A stretch of 64,000 nt of DNA from Fodinisporobacter ferrooxydans (GCF_022818495.1 NZ_CP089291.1:1644501-1708500), one strand, 5' to 3'; counted from the first letter of the stretch, positions 30,324 through 39,328 are shown. Notes: a model not told the origin generated them from the sequence alone. Translations and numbers: made by a program.

Positions 30324-30356
30324 GCTTGGTTTTTTCATGGGAAGGGGTATATAGAG

Positions 30357-30680
30357 ATGAACGAAAATGGAAATGTATTTTTTGAAGAGATTGATCCGGC
30401 TGAAGTAGAGCAAAGTATAGCGGAGCGACAGACGAAAATTATCGATGTCCGGGAAGTGGATGAATACAATAGCGGACATATTCCAAGCGCCAAGTTAATT
30501 CCCCTCAGCGAGTTTGCCGAACGTTTTCAGGAGATCGATCCGGAAGATTCGGTGATTCTCGTCTGCAGAAGCGGAAAACGAAGCGCAATGGCTTGTGAAT
30601 TTTTGGCGCGGCAAGGATATTCCAAGATTAAAAATATGGTCGGCGGAATGCTTGCATGGCAAGGCGACGTTGAAAAATAG
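30357..30680 (+). CDS. Single-domain rhodanese-like protein
   Basis: 107 residues. The domain shows IIDVREVDEYNSGHIPSAKLIPLSEF and an intact active-site loop with Cys70 in CRSGKRS, so it can carry a persulfide. It ends with the usual NMVGGMLAWQGDV. Such proteins relay sulfane sulfur in the cytoplasm. The RBS is AAGGGG before ATG 30357. It is transcribed from its own promoter, downstream of the reductase operon, consistent with a shared role in sulfur handling. Confidence 0.93.
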   Translation: MNENGNVFFEEIDPAEVEQSIAERQTKIIDVREVDEYNSGHIPSAKLIPLSEFAERFQEIDPEDSVILVCRSGKRSAMACEFLARQGYSKIKNMVGGMLAWQGDVEK

Positions 30681-30760
30681 CCAGCGACTAAAAAAGCGCG
30701 GCTAAAGCGAAAAGACTGCTAGACAAATGGGAATCGGATTTTTGAAAATTGGACAAATAT

Positions 30761-30832
30761 GACTCCTCTATGGCACGTAAAAGTTCTCTCATGCAATCGG
30801 AAAACATGTGCTTTAGAGGAGTCTGTGCCATA
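30761..30832. other. Interleaved inverted repeats between convergent genes
   Basis: GACTCCTCTA (30761-30770) pairs with TAGAGGAGTC (30814-30823), and TATGGCAC (30769-30776) pairs with GTGCCATA (30825-30832). The order A-B-A'-B' allows a pseudoknot or two exclusive hairpins. It lies between the rhodanese and ABC ATPase genes and may act as a two-way terminator, though T tracts are lacking. Confidence 0.6.
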
Positions 30833-30834
30833 CA

Positions 30835-31617
30835 TTAGGATCTGTTCACAATTTGAATCCACGGCCGATCATTGTTCCATTCCAATTTTACATCCACTTG
30901 GAATGTATCCCGCAAATGCTGCTCTGTCAATATTTCACGCTTTGGACCACTAGCGACAAATTTTCCATTTGCAATCAGTGCAACATGTGTAAATACAGGC
31001 AAAATTTCTTCGATGTGATGTGTAACCAGAATAATAGACATGCTTTGATCCTGTCCCATTGTTTGCAATACTTGCAAAAATTGCTCCCGCGCCCGCAGAT
31101 CCAACCCGAAACAAGGTTCATCCAGGATCAACAAATGCGGCTGAGCCATTTGCGCACGAGCCAATAGCACTTTTTGTTTTTCCCCTTGCGAGAGCACACC
31201 ATATCGGCTCTTCGCAAGTGTCTGGCAGTTCATGTGTTCGAGGATCTGGTGTGCTTGTTCATAATCCCCGTGCTCCGGCTTTGTCCAAATGCCGATGGAT
31301 GCATATTTCCCGCTGACCACTACCTCCAAGACAGAATCACTGGGATAGATTTGTTCGCGAATGGCGGAACTTACCCAGCCAATCGACTTTCTCACATGTT
31401 GAATTTCACATTCGCCAAATGTGTTTCCAAGTACTTGTATCTTGCCGCGAGTGGGCCATTCATACCCGGTAATCATTTTTAACAAGGATGTTTTTCCGGA
31501 ACCGTTCAGACCAACGAGGGCCCAATGTTCATGTTCTTTGATTTGCCATTGAATATCGTCTAATATCGGTTTTTGTTCGCGAATCCAGGAAAGATTTTTT
31601 ACGTCTAACATGTTCAT
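30835..31617 (-). CDS. Stand-alone ABC ATPase, YlmA/ModF-like
   Basis: 260 residues. Walker A GLNGSGKTS (36-44), signature LSQGEKQK (142-149), Walker B LLILDEP (162-168) and the H-loop VTHHIEEILP are present. The LSQGE signature and LNGSGKT wording fit the YlmA/ModF group of lone ATPases. ATG at 31617 has GAGGTG 5 bases upstream; the longer frame to 31722 has no RBS. No permease gene is adjacent, so it may work with a distant partner or have a non-transport role. The stop codon abuts the interleaved inverted repeats. Confidence 0.88.
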   Translation of the reverse strand: MNMLDVKNLSWIREQKPILDDIQWQIKEHEHWALVGLNGSGKTSLLKMITGYEWPTRGKIQVLGNTFGECEIQHVRKSIGWVSSAIREQIYPSDSVLEVVVSGKYASIGIWTKPEHGDYEQAHQILEHMNCQTLAKSRYGVLSQGEKQKVLLARAQMAQPHLLILDEPCFGLDLRAREQFLQVLQTMGQDQSMSIILVTHHIEEILPVFTHVALIANGKFVASGPKREILTEQHLRDTFQVDVKLEWNNDRPWIQIVNRS

Positions 31618-31816
31618 CCTAACACCTCGTGAAAAATTGTAATTCTTATATAGTTCGCAATTGTCCGGCAAATTCCTTTTCGCAATGAAGAAACTGGAAA
31701 CAAGTTGCAGTATGGATTGCAAACCATTGTGGTTATCCTAACTGTAACGAAAAACAGCAAGTGTTAGAGTGATACACGTATGTCTACATTGGCGCGTGTT
31801 AAAGGAGGAACCTTAT

Positions 31817-32923
31817 ATGGCAGTGCAGGCAATTACAACACGTGAGATGTATGATCGGATGCGGGCAGGTGAATCCTTTTTTATACTGGATGTTCGCAAT
31901 CGTGTGGATTACCAGGATTGGCGCATACAAGGGCAAGCATTGAAAGCGATCAATATTCCGTATTTCGAGTTTCGTGAAGATGAAATCAATAATCAGTTGA
32001 TACCAAAAAACACACATGTGATTGTCGTCTCGCTGGAAGAGGAATCAGCCAACAAAGTGGCTGAGCATATGCAGGAGAAAGGATACAATGTTTCATATTT
32101 ACAAAGCGGTTTCCAAACCTGGTACCAATTTTATGTGCAATCCAATATTATTGAACAGCCGCAACTGAAGCTGATTCAAGTCAATCGCGTGGCGAAAGGC
32201 TGCTTGTCTTACGTCATTGTTTCCGGGAAACAGATGTGTGTCGTCGATCCGGCCATTCATATACAGCAGTATTTGGAAATTGCCGAACGGGAAAATGCAA
32301 AAATCACGCATATTATTGACACGCATATTCATACGGATCATATCTCTGGCGCCCGCGAATTACTCAAGCATACCAAGGCGGAATACTACATTCCAAAAAG
32401 TGAAGCGCATCAAACTCAACTGCATTGTACATTTTTAAATCAGGGTACGATTCGTTGCGGCTCTGTCGAGATTCGGACGGTTTATGTACCGACGGAAGGA
32501 CAAACGATGGGGGGGTCTGCCGCTCTTGTCGTCAACAACCAGGCGCTTCTTTCCGGTGACTCCATTGTTGTAGGCGAAGTGGGGATTCCTGATATGGCCG
32601 GAAAAGCACAAGAATGGGCAGAAAAATTATTTAATACTACATTTCGACGAGTGAAAAATCTTGATAACGATGTATTGGTTCTGCCTGCACATTATGCAGA
32701 TATCCAGGCGATTAACAGAGGCGGGTATGTGGGTGCGTTTTTGGGCGACCTTCGTCACGGCGCCGAGGCCATGGCAAAGAATCCATCGATTACCTTTAAA
32801 AAACGCGTCGAAGGGGCTGTAGCCGCTTTGCATCCCAATTATCTGGACATCGTCGATGTCAACCGCGGTGTCATGGACATTGATCAGGTAAACGTGCAGG
32901 AATTGGAACTGGGAGATCTCTAG
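31817..32923 (+). CDS. Rhodanese-metallo-beta-lactamase fusion protein
   Basis: 368 residues. An N-terminal rhodanese-like domain (about 1-115) has FFILDVRNRVDYQDWRIQG, but its active loop reads VVSLEEESANK, so the catalytic Cys is replaced and the domain is probably inactive. An MBL domain (about 120-368) has the metal motif HIHTDH at 170-175, a GDS motif later in LLSGDSIVVGEVG, and LPAHYAD near the C-terminal metal site. The MBL half resembles ETHE1/persulfide dioxygenase-like proteins. AAAGGAGG precedes ATG 31817. Given the nearby sulfite reductase and rhodanese genes, a role in persulfide or sulfide metabolism is inferred. Confidence 0.88.
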   Translation: MAVQAITTREMYDRMRAGESFFILDVRNRVDYQDWRIQGQALKAINIPYFEFREDEINNQLIPKNTHVIVVSLEEESANKVAEHMQEKGYNVSYLQSGFQTWYQFYVQSNIIEQPQLKLIQVNRVAKGCLSYVIVSGKQMCVVDPAIHIQQYLEIAERENAKITHIIDTHIHTDHISGARELLKHTKAEYYIPKSEAHQTQLHCTFLNQGTIRCGSVEIRTVYVPTEGQTMGGSAALVVNNQALLSGDSIVVGEVGIPDMAGKAQEWAEKLFNTTFRRVKNLDNDVLVLPAHYADIQAINRGGYVGAFLGDLRHGAEAMAKNPSITFKKRVEGAVAALHPNYLDIVDVNRGVMDIDQVNVQELELGDL

Positions 32924-33068
32924 CGTTTAGGAAATGATAAACAGCAGAAAACAGTTTTCGAAGGATTCAGGAAGTTCTTTGAATCGTGGTACAACGCGGT
33001 TTTTTGTGCATTCGTTATTTACACCGCCAAAAAAGGGTGTTACAGTATGTACATACGACAAGCCGCAA

Positions 33069-33102
33069 AACACTCCCACAAGCAACTTGGGAGTGTTTTT
33101 TT
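33069..33102 (+). terminator. Terminator before the CDF gene
   Basis: AACACTCCCA / TGGGAGTGTT stem with a short loop, followed by seven T residues in all. Confidence 0.9.
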
Positions 33103-33208
33103 AATCATCAGGATTCCTTGCAACGATCGGTTGATCTGAATTCAAAAGAATACCATAAAGGGCAAACGAGAGATACGTCTTTGGGTTCTATATATCGAGG
33201 TGAAACGA

Positions 33209-34165
33209 ATGGAGAGGGAGAGAATCAGCCGTTGGGTCGGTGGGGTCAGCACTTTCAGCAATATACTTCTGACAGCAGTGAAATGTATTGTAGGCATTTG
33301 GGCTGGGAGCGATGCGTTATTTGCTGACGGAATTCATTCTGCTACCGACTCATTAGCCTCAATGGCAGTCCTGGGAGCAATCAGTATTTCCAATCGCCCG
33401 GCAGATGAAGATCATCCATATGGTCATGGAAAAGCGGAGGTCATTGCATCCGCTGTCGTAGCGGTTGTCTTGATTTTGGCAGGGTTTGACGTGATATACT
33501 CCTCGACAAAATCAATTTGGCATCACCAGCAGACAGGCAGTGATTCGGTTGGCATGGAGAGCTGGGCGCTTTGGGCTGCTATCGTTTCGTTAGTAATTAA
33601 AGAAATATTGTACAGATATACGATACGTAAGGCGAGAATGCTGCAAAGTCAGGCATTGGAAGCGTTGGCGGAAGATCACCGTTCGGATGTCTGGGCATCT
33701 TTGGCGGCGGCCATCGGCATCGGCATTGCCATCATCGGAATTGTCAAAAACATGCCGCTGCTCACTTACGCAGATCCTGTAGCCGGTATTTTAGTCGGTT
33801 TACTGATCTTGTATATTTCCTATCGGATGGGTTATGGGGCTGTCCAAACATTAATGGAGAGAAATGCGCCTCCCGAGTTTATACAATCGCTTGAGGATTT
33901 GGTGTCATCTGTAACAGGCGTGGAACGAATCGACCGGATCCGGGCACGTGAACACGGTCACTATATTTTGGTGGATGTCAGAATTTCTGTTCTTGGCACA
34001 CTTACCATCCAGGAAGGTCATGATTTGTCGCGGGAAGTGAAACATTCCATTATGGAAAAACATAAGCGGGTACATGAAGTACTGATTCATTTAAATCCGT
34101 ATTATAAAGAGAATGGCAATAAAGAGGATGATTCTGGTTCAGACGATGAACCGGTCATCGATTGA
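33209..34165 (+). CDS. Cation diffusion facilitator (CDF) family transporter
   Basis: 318 residues, full length, with six membrane spans and a C-terminal cytoplasmic domain (about 215-300). Metal-site motifs are the Asp in DALFADGIHSATDSLAS (TM2) and HRSDVWAS (TM5). The DEDHPYGHGKAE loop and VHEVLIHLNPYY end are typical of CDF exporters for Zn, Fe, Mn or Co. ATG at 33209 follows GAGGTGA by 5 bases; GTG at 33200 lies inside that site. The tail is very acidic (KEDDSGSDDEP). It lies 38 bases before acpS, so the two may be co-transcribed. Confidence 0.92.
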   Translation: MERERISRWVGGVSTFSNILLTAVKCIVGIWAGSDALFADGIHSATDSLASMAVLGAISISNRPADEDHPYGHGKAEVIASAVVAVVLILAGFDVIYSSTKSIWHHQQTGSDSVGMESWALWAAIVSLVIKEILYRYTIRKARMLQSQALEALAEDHRSDVWASLAAAIGIGIAIIGIVKNMPLLTYADPVAGILVGLLILYISYRMGYGAVQTLMERNAPPEFIQSLEDLVSSVTGVERIDRIRAREHGHYILVDVRISVLGTLTIQEGHDLSREVKHSIMEKHKRVHEVLIHLNPYYKENGNKEDDSGSDDEPVID

Positions 34166-34203
34166 TGGCATGGATTCGATTGATCAAATGAGGAAGCGTG
34201 GGA

Positions 34204-34608
34204 ATGTTCGTGATCGCAGGCATTGGCGTTGATTTGGCGGATTTGAAACGAATTCGGGAGGTCTTGGAAAGACACAGGGAAGGATTTATACGGCGAATTT
34301 TTTCAGGACAGGAGCAAAGGAATCATACTGCATTCTTGCAAACTCCCACATCATCACGGACCGTTGAGTTTATCGGCGGCCGTTTTGCCGTCAAGGAAGC
34401 TGTTTCGAAGGCTCTTGGCTGCGGCATTGGGACGATTGGCTGGCATGACATCGAAGTCGTGCAATTGCCAAGCGGCGCTCCGTCTGTGCAACTAACCGGC
34501 CAGGCGCTGGCATTGGCTGCTGCGAGGAAGATTGAGAAATGGCATGTGTCGATCAGTCATGCGAAGGATTCGGTGGTTGCTTTTGTGGTGGCGGAAACCA
34601 AGGATTAG
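34204..34608 (+). CDS. acpS: Holo-[acyl-carrier-protein] synthase
   Basis: 134 residues. It transfers the 4'-phosphopantetheine arm from CoA to acyl carrier protein in the cytoplasm. The metal-binding Asp10 is in GIGVDLADLKRI, the Glu near 63 in GGRFAVKEAVSKALGCGIG, and the C-terminal motif is WHVSISHAKDSVVAFVVAE. ATG 34204 has GAGGA 9 bases upstream; GTG at 34198 is an alternative. The order acpS, ydcC-like, alr, ndoAI, ndoA is conserved in Bacillales, which supports the name. Confidence 0.96.
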   Translation: MFVIAGIGVDLADLKRIREVLERHREGFIRRIFSGQEQRNHTAFLQTPTSSRTVEFIGGRFAVKEAVSKALGCGIGTIGWHDIEVVQLPSGAPSVQLTGQALALAAARKIEKWHVSISHAKDSVVAFVVAETKD

Positions 34609-34767
34609 ATTTTAACAAAAAAGACGAAGAAAATTTCACCGATCATTTCTATTTCTCCATCCATTTCTAAAACTCTCGATAGCACTACGTCAACTTGTAC
34701 ATAAATATTGGACGAGTGGAATATATGTGTTATCAAGGAAACTTGAAATCGGTGAGGAGTGGTTGGA

Positions 34768-35766
34768 GTGCGAAAATATTTCCGCTGGCTGCTGACGCTG
34801 TTGTTGGTCATGGGTCTGGGACTGGCCGGGTGCGGGATCAAAACATCCGATTCCGTAGTGAAAGAGTTGGATCATGTCAGCAAGTCGCTAACATCCTACA
34901 AAAGTACTGCGATGATGTCTGTCAAGATGCAAAACAGCATTCAAAAGTATTATATTGAAACATGGTATCAAGCGCCTGATGAATATCGAATCGCCCTTGG
35001 CAATGAGAACAAAGAGATTTCACAGGTGATCGTTAAAAACAAAGAAGGGATTTTCATCGTAAGCCCCCAGTTAAAAAAGACGTTTCGTTTTAAAGGGGAA
35101 TGGGCAGAAAACCAAGGCCATATTTACTTGTATCATTCTGTGATTCATAGAATCCTGGATTCAAAAGATAAACATTATTCTTCGGGAGACGGATATGTGG
35201 CCTTTGACATGCCGATGAATCCTGAAAATCCTTTGGTAGCCAGGCAAAAAATCGAATTGGATGCAAAAACGCTTTATCCCAAACAGGTGATTTTGTTAGA
35301 CCGCAAGGACACTCCGATTGTAACGGTACAGTATGATTCATTCAAAACAGGCGTCAGCTTTGACAAAGACGCATTTGACCCGCAAAAAGCGCTGGCGCTG
35401 GCACAGAACAGCGATGTGGCGGTCATGGCTGGTTCCAAGGATTTCGGTGTAGTGGAGCCGGCGTATTTGCCGATCGGAACAAAGAAACTGGCGCAAGATA
35501 CGGAAACGGATCATACGATCTTGATTCGCTATGCCGGACAACATCCCTTAACATTAGTCGAAGAGCGCCCTGCACCGAAAGAATCCGTATTAACAAGCGG
35601 AACCCTATATGATATTTATGGACTGCCGATTATCCTTACAGGAACAAACGATGCCCGGACGATGTATTGGCTGAATCACAATGTCCAATATTCCCTCTCT
35701 TCGTCCATGCCGATCGGGGAAATGGAGAAAGTGGCGGCATCAACCATGGCGTCCGTCGGAAAGTAA
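34768..35766 (+). CDS. YdcC-like outer-leaflet lipoprotein (LolA/DUF4367-type fold)
   Basis: 332 residues with a lipoprotein signal: MRKYFRWLLTLLLVMGLGLA followed by Cys22 in a LAGC lipobox. The mature part reads as the beta-rich LolA-like fold (YKSTAMMSVKMQNSIQKYYIETWYQAPDEYRIAL; ARQKIELDAKTLYPKQVILLDRKD). In Bacillus subtilis the YdcC gene lies between acpS and alr, as here. YdcC/GerS-type proteins relate to sporulation; the biochemical role is unclear. GTG 34768 was chosen because GAGGAG lies 8 bases upstream. Confidence 0.85.
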   Translation: MRKYFRWLLTLLLVMGLGLAGCGIKTSDSVVKELDHVSKSLTSYKSTAMMSVKMQNSIQKYYIETWYQAPDEYRIALGNENKEISQVIVKNKEGIFIVSPQLKKTFRFKGEWAENQGHIYLYHSVIHRILDSKDKHYSSGDGYVAFDMPMNPENPLVARQKIELDAKTLYPKQVILLDRKDTPIVTVQYDSFKTGVSFDKDAFDPQKALALAQNSDVAVMAGSKDFGVVEPAYLPIGTKKLAQDTETDHTILIRYAGQHPLTLVEERPAPKESVLTSGTLYDIYGLPIILTGTNDARTMYWLNHNVQYSLSSSMPIGEMEKVAASTMASVGK

Positions 35767-36132
35767 AGCAGGATAAAAACCGGCATCAAGGATCCGGGGA
35801 AAAAAACAGCATGTTACATGGAAGCATCTACAGAAGTTACATGGAAGCATGACAGAGTAAGCTAACCAGCAGCAAAACAGTAGCTGACCAGTTGCAAAGC
35901 GTTCGCATTGCAACTGGTTTCCGTTCATGGATTGATATATACTAGATTTCGGAATAAAATTTCTGATCAAGAGAAATGGAAAACCTGGGTTTGTACTATA
36001 GCTGAAATTGCAAACAGGTTTTGTTCAAAGCGGATGCCTGCCAAATGAACTTGTTTCGTTTTTTACACATAAAAAGCAGACAGCATTCGTATACTTTGAA
36101 CGGATGATTAAGGAGATGGCCGGAAGGTGCAA
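35767..36132. other. Gap between ydcC-like gene and alr
   Basis: No gene is seen. It holds a 15-bp direct repeat GTTACATGGAAGCAT (35813-35827 and 35836-35850) and a perfect 11-bp hairpin ACCAGTTGCAA / TTGCAACTGGT at 35887-35918 that may end the ydcC transcript. TATACT at 35938-35943 may be an alr -10 box, with a poor -35. Confidence 0.55.
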
Positions 36133-37284
36133 ATGCTACGTCCAACTTGGGCAGAAGTGGATTTGGATGCAATATCATGGAATGTACGACAGTTTAAATC
36201 ATTGGTTGGCGAACACGTAAAAGTGCTTGTTGCAGTAAAAGCGGACGCATATGGCCATGGCGCTGTTCCGGTTGCCCGCACGGCGATTGCTGCCGGCGCG
36301 GAGTATTTGGGTGTGGCGACGGTGCAGGAAGGCATGGAGCTTCGAAGCGCGGGAATTGATACGCCGATTTTGATACTCGGTTATGTACCTGTCGAAGCAG
36401 CGGATTTGATCGTACAAAACGATTTGAGTCAGGCAGTCTATCAGGCGGAATTAGTGTCCGCATTGGCGAAAGCTGCGGAAGACCAGCGCAAACGAGTCAA
36501 AGTGCATATCAAAGTGGATACCGGAATGAGCCGTATCGGGATTATGAACCCAAATGACGTTGTAGAACTGGCGACTCGGATTCTCCAGTCTCCGTATCTG
36601 GAGTTGGAGGGTATTTTTTCGCACTTGTCGCGAGCGGATGAAGTGGATAAAACCTATACATTTGCCCAATACGAGCGCTGGCTCCGGTTTATTTCCGCAT
36701 TGGAGCAAGCGGGCATCAGCATTCCCATTCAGCATATTGCCAATAGTGCCGCTGCGATTGATTTGCCCGAATTCCATTTGCAAATGGTTCGAATCGGCAT
36801 TGGAGCATACGGATGTTATCCTTCATCAGAAGTGAAACGGGAAAACGTCAAGCTGCGGCAGGCGTTGCATCTCTATTCCAAAATTGTGCGCATTGAACAA
36901 CTGCCGCCAGAGTATCAAGTCGGTTATGGCGGAACATTTTCTTGTGCCGAAGCAGCAAGGACATGTCGAATCGCCACGGTTCCCATCGGTTATGCAGACG
37001 GATATAGCCGTCTCTTGTCAAATCAAGGAACGGTGATTGTTCGCGGACAAAGAGTGCCGGTAGCAGGACGGGTGTCGATGGATCAACTGATGCTGGATGT
37101 ATCTGAAATTGAGTCGGCACAGGTTGGTGATACCGTTTGTTTGTATGGCCGTATGGGGGACCAATGGATCTCTCTTGATGAAGTGGCAGAAAAAATCGGG
37201 ACAATTTCATATGAAGTTTCTTGTGCTCTGGGAAAGCGGGTACCTCGTATATATCGTGCACATCCGCCTGAAACGATGGTCTGA
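36133..37284 (+). CDS. alr: Alanine racemase
   Basis: 383 residues. It is a PLP enzyme that interconverts L- and D-alanine for peptidoglycan. The PLP Lys36 is in VAVKADAYGHG and the catalytic Tyr265 in QVGYGGTFS. IGYADGYSR and VAGRVSMDQLMLDV are the usual C-terminal domain motifs. ATG 36133 follows GGAAGG by 5 bases; GTG 36127 overlaps that site. It lies in the conserved acpS-ydcC-alr-ndoAI-ndoA order. In spore formers a second alr acts in spores; this one is the housekeeping position. Confidence 0.96.
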   Translation: MLRPTWAEVDLDAISWNVRQFKSLVGEHVKVLVAVKADAYGHGAVPVARTAIAAGAEYLGVATVQEGMELRSAGIDTPILILGYVPVEAADLIVQNDLSQAVYQAELVSALAKAAEDQRKRVKVHIKVDTGMSRIGIMNPNDVVELATRILQSPYLELEGIFSHLSRADEVDKTYTFAQYERWLRFISALEQAGISIPIQHIANSAAAIDLPEFHLQMVRIGIGAYGCYPSSEVKRENVKLRQALHLYSKIVRIEQLPPEYQVGYGGTFSCAEAARTCRIATVPIGYADGYSRLLSNQGTVIVRGQRVPVAGRVSMDQLMLDVSEIESAQVGDTVCLYGRMGDQWISLDEVAEKIGTISYEVSCALGKRVPRIYRAHPPETMV

Positions 37285-37416
37285 AAATGTTCGCAACTGC
37301 AACAGGCAAAACATAACAAAAGGATTTTTTGATCTGTTGTCGAATTTTTTCTGGACTGTCAAAAATCCGTTTCCTGTTAAGTCCTCTCTTGGCAAGAGTA
37401 TGAAAAGTTGGGGACT

Positions 37417-37446
37417 TTGACATACTGTTGGAAAGATCGGTATAAT
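37417..37446 (+). promoter_or_regulatory. Promoter of the EndoAI/EndoA pair
   Basis: Consensus TTGACA (37417-37422) and TATAAT (37441-37446) are 18 bases apart, 45 bases before the antitoxin start. Confidence 0.88.
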
Positions 37447-37490
37447 AACGGGTGGAATGTAGTAGCAGGGTGTGATGTTGGAGGTGCCGT

Positions 37491-37766
37491 ATGTTGTCTG
37501 AAACCAAACGGATCATGATTAGCATACCGAATAACCTATTACAGGAGGTAGACGGAATCGTGGAAATGGAACACTCGAATCGCAGTGAACTTATCCGTCA
37601 AGCCATGCGTCTGTATCTTACAGAGCGTAAGAAACGCTATATTCGGGAAAGTATGCAAAAAGGCTACCTTGAAATGGCTAAGATTAACTTGAATATTGCA
37701 TCGGAAGCATTTCTTGCTGAAGAAGAGGCAGACCTCACTTTAGACCGTTTGGTGAGCGGGGTGTAG
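37491..37766 (+). CDS. ndoAI: Antitoxin EndoAI (MazE-type, ribbon-helix-helix)
   Basis: 91 residues. The N-terminus is a ribbon-helix-helix DNA-binding fold (KRIMISIPNNLLQEVDGIVEMEHSNRSELIRQAMRLYL), and the acidic C-terminal tail (SEAFLAEEEADLTLDRLVSGV) should wrap the toxin. The RBS is GGAGGTG before ATG 37491. It is followed by the toxin gene after 4 bases and driven by a strong consensus promoter. It neutralises EndoA and probably autoregulates the pair. Confidence 0.95.
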   Translation: MLSETKRIMISIPNNLLQEVDGIVEMEHSNRSELIRQAMRLYLTERKKRYIRESMQKGYLEMAKINLNIASEAFLAEEEADLTLDRLVSGV

Positions 37767-37770
37767 ATGA

Positions 37771-38121
37771 TTGAACGTCAAGCGTGGGGACATTTTTTTC
37801 GCTGATTTATCGCCTGTTATCGGTTCTGAACAAGGCGGGTTTCGACCTGTGCTGATTATTCAGAACGATATCGGGAATCGATTTAGTCCAACAGTGGTTG
37901 TAGCTGCCATTACTGCCCAAATTCAGAAAGCGAAACTCCCCACACATGTGGAAATTGATGCGAAATCATATGGACTGGATCGGGATTCTGTTATTTTGCT
38001 TGAGCAAATTCGGACGATTGATAAGCAACGGTTAACAGATAAAATTACACATCTGGATGAAGAACTCATGACGCGTGTGAATGAAGCGCTGCAAATCAGT
38101 CTGGGACTCATAGATTTTTAA
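37771..38121 (+). CDS. ndoA: Endoribonuclease toxin EndoA (MazF family)
   Basis: 116 residues, nearly the same as the Bacillus protein: [20 protein letters not shown] at the start, then [21 protein letters not shown] with the catalytic region, [18 protein letters not shown] and the end [10 protein letters not shown]. It cuts mRNA at short sites related to UACAU in Bacillus. The start is TTG 37771, as the only nearby ATG (37767) is out of frame; GGGGTG lies 8 bases upstream. The unusual TTG may keep toxin synthesis below that of antitoxin. It is coupled to the antitoxin gene. Confidence 0.96.
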   Translation: MNVKRGDIFFADLSPVIGSEQGGFRPVLIIQNDIGNRFSPTVVVAAITAQIQKAKLPTHVEIDAKSYGLDRDSVILLEQIRTIDKQRLTDKITHLDEELMTRVNEALQISLGLIDF

Positions 38122-38193
38122 TAGACGCGTTCAAAAAACGGAATATACTGTCGATGATTGAATCGATTATCGGATGCAAATGATACGGATACC

Positions 38194-38219
38194 GGGGGGA
38201 TGACCCCCTTATTTTTTTT
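38194..38219 (+). terminator. Terminator of the EndoAI/EndoA unit
   Basis: GGGGG / CCCCC stem with an ATGA loop, followed by TTATTTTTTTT. Confidence 0.85.
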
Positions 38220-38344
38220 GCAAGCCGTTTGTAAGCCGCAATCGTTTATGTATCGTTGAAATCAATCAGACCCCGTCATTTGATTACATATTTTTATCCA
38301 GCATGGCAATAGTAAAGAGACATATACCAAGGAGACGAATTTGT

Positions 38345-39328
38345 ATGCACTGGCTGCGAATGGGCTCGGTTATGTTTTTCTTCTGTTTGCTTATGCTATG
38401 TTGGGGATCTGCCGCGTTTGCAGCTCCGGTCTTGGAGCCGCCAATACTTAGAATTGCTGTTTTGTCAGACGTTCATGTCATGCACACAACCGACGCTTGG
38501 GGTCGGAAAGCTGCGCTAAAATTTGAACAGGCGCTTGCAGACATTGATTCCTATGCCCCCGATATAACAATTATAAATGGAGATATAACAAATGGTGAGC
38601 CGACGGATTATCGGATCTTTTGGGACATTGTTCACCGACATAAAACAGGTCGAATATTTGCGTCCATTGGCAACCATGAATATTACCGTGTGCACCACGC
38701 AACGCAGTGGACGGATGATGATGCAAAGAAATTGTTCCGAAAAGAATTTGGTCTGAATCGGCTTTACTACGATCAATATATGAAAGGGATCCATATGGTG
38801 TTCCTCGGATCGGAAGCATATACGAGCCTGCGGGCACATCATCCCGATGCTGCGTGGATCTCGCCAGAGCAAGTGCGCTGGTTTAAAGCCCAATTGCAGA
38901 AACAATCGAAAGCAACCCTTGTTTTTTTGCATCAGCCTCTGCAGGGAACGGTTGATTTTTCTGGTGATACGACTTTACAAGTATTGCAATCCCGGGAACT
39001 GAAGCAATTGGCAGAAGCGCATACACCATTGATTTGGTTTTCCGGCCATACGCATGATTCCATTACAGGCGGGGATCAGTCCTGCCTGCAACATGGCGTG
39101 CTGTATCTCGGAGGCGGCGGCACGTTTACGATCCATAAGCGCCGTTTGTTTCCTTTCCCGGATGCTGCACGGGAAGGATATGTGTTTGCAAAAGATACGC
39201 TTTCAGAAAGCGAGAGTCGGCTTGTGACTGTTTTTAACGATCATGTGATCGTGCAAGTTCGAGACCATATACATAAAGTCTGGCTGCCGGCGTATGAAAT
39301 ACGGTATGATTTAAAAAGCGTTCATTAA
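38345..39328 (+). CDS. Secreted metallophosphoesterase
   Basis: 327 residues. A signal peptide (MHWLRMGSVMFFFCLLMLCW followed by GSAAFA) probably ends near residue 26. The calcineurin-type metal sites follow in order: SDVHVMH, INGDITNGE, IGNHEYY and SGHTHDS, with a His in VFLHQPLQG. It should act outside the membrane on a phosphoester; the substrate is unknown. ATG 38345 follows GGAG by 10 bases; the frame is open to 38303 but that would disrupt the signal peptide. No operon partner is evident; the next gene starts after 200 bases. Confidence 0.9.
   Translation: MHWLRMGSVMFFFCLLMLCWGSAAFAAPVLEPPILRIAVLSDVHVMHTTDAWGRKAALKFEQALADIDSYAPDITIINGDITNGEPTDYRIFWDIVHRHKTGRIFASIGNHEYYRVHHATQWTDDDAKKLFRKEFGLNRLYYDQYMKGIHMVFLGSEAYTSLRAHHPDAAWISPEQVRWFKAQLQKQSKATLVFLHQPLQGTVDFSGDTTLQVLQSRELKQLAEAHTPLIWFSGHTHDSITGGDQSCLQHGVLYLGGGGTFTIHKRRLFPFPDAAREGYVFAKDTLSESESRLVTVFNDHVIVQVRDHIHKVWLPAYEIRYDLKSVH

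Noticed and set aside
37767-37800. ATG 4 bases before the EndoA TTG
   Set aside because: It is out of frame with the conserved MazF sequence, so the TTG at 37771 is the real start.
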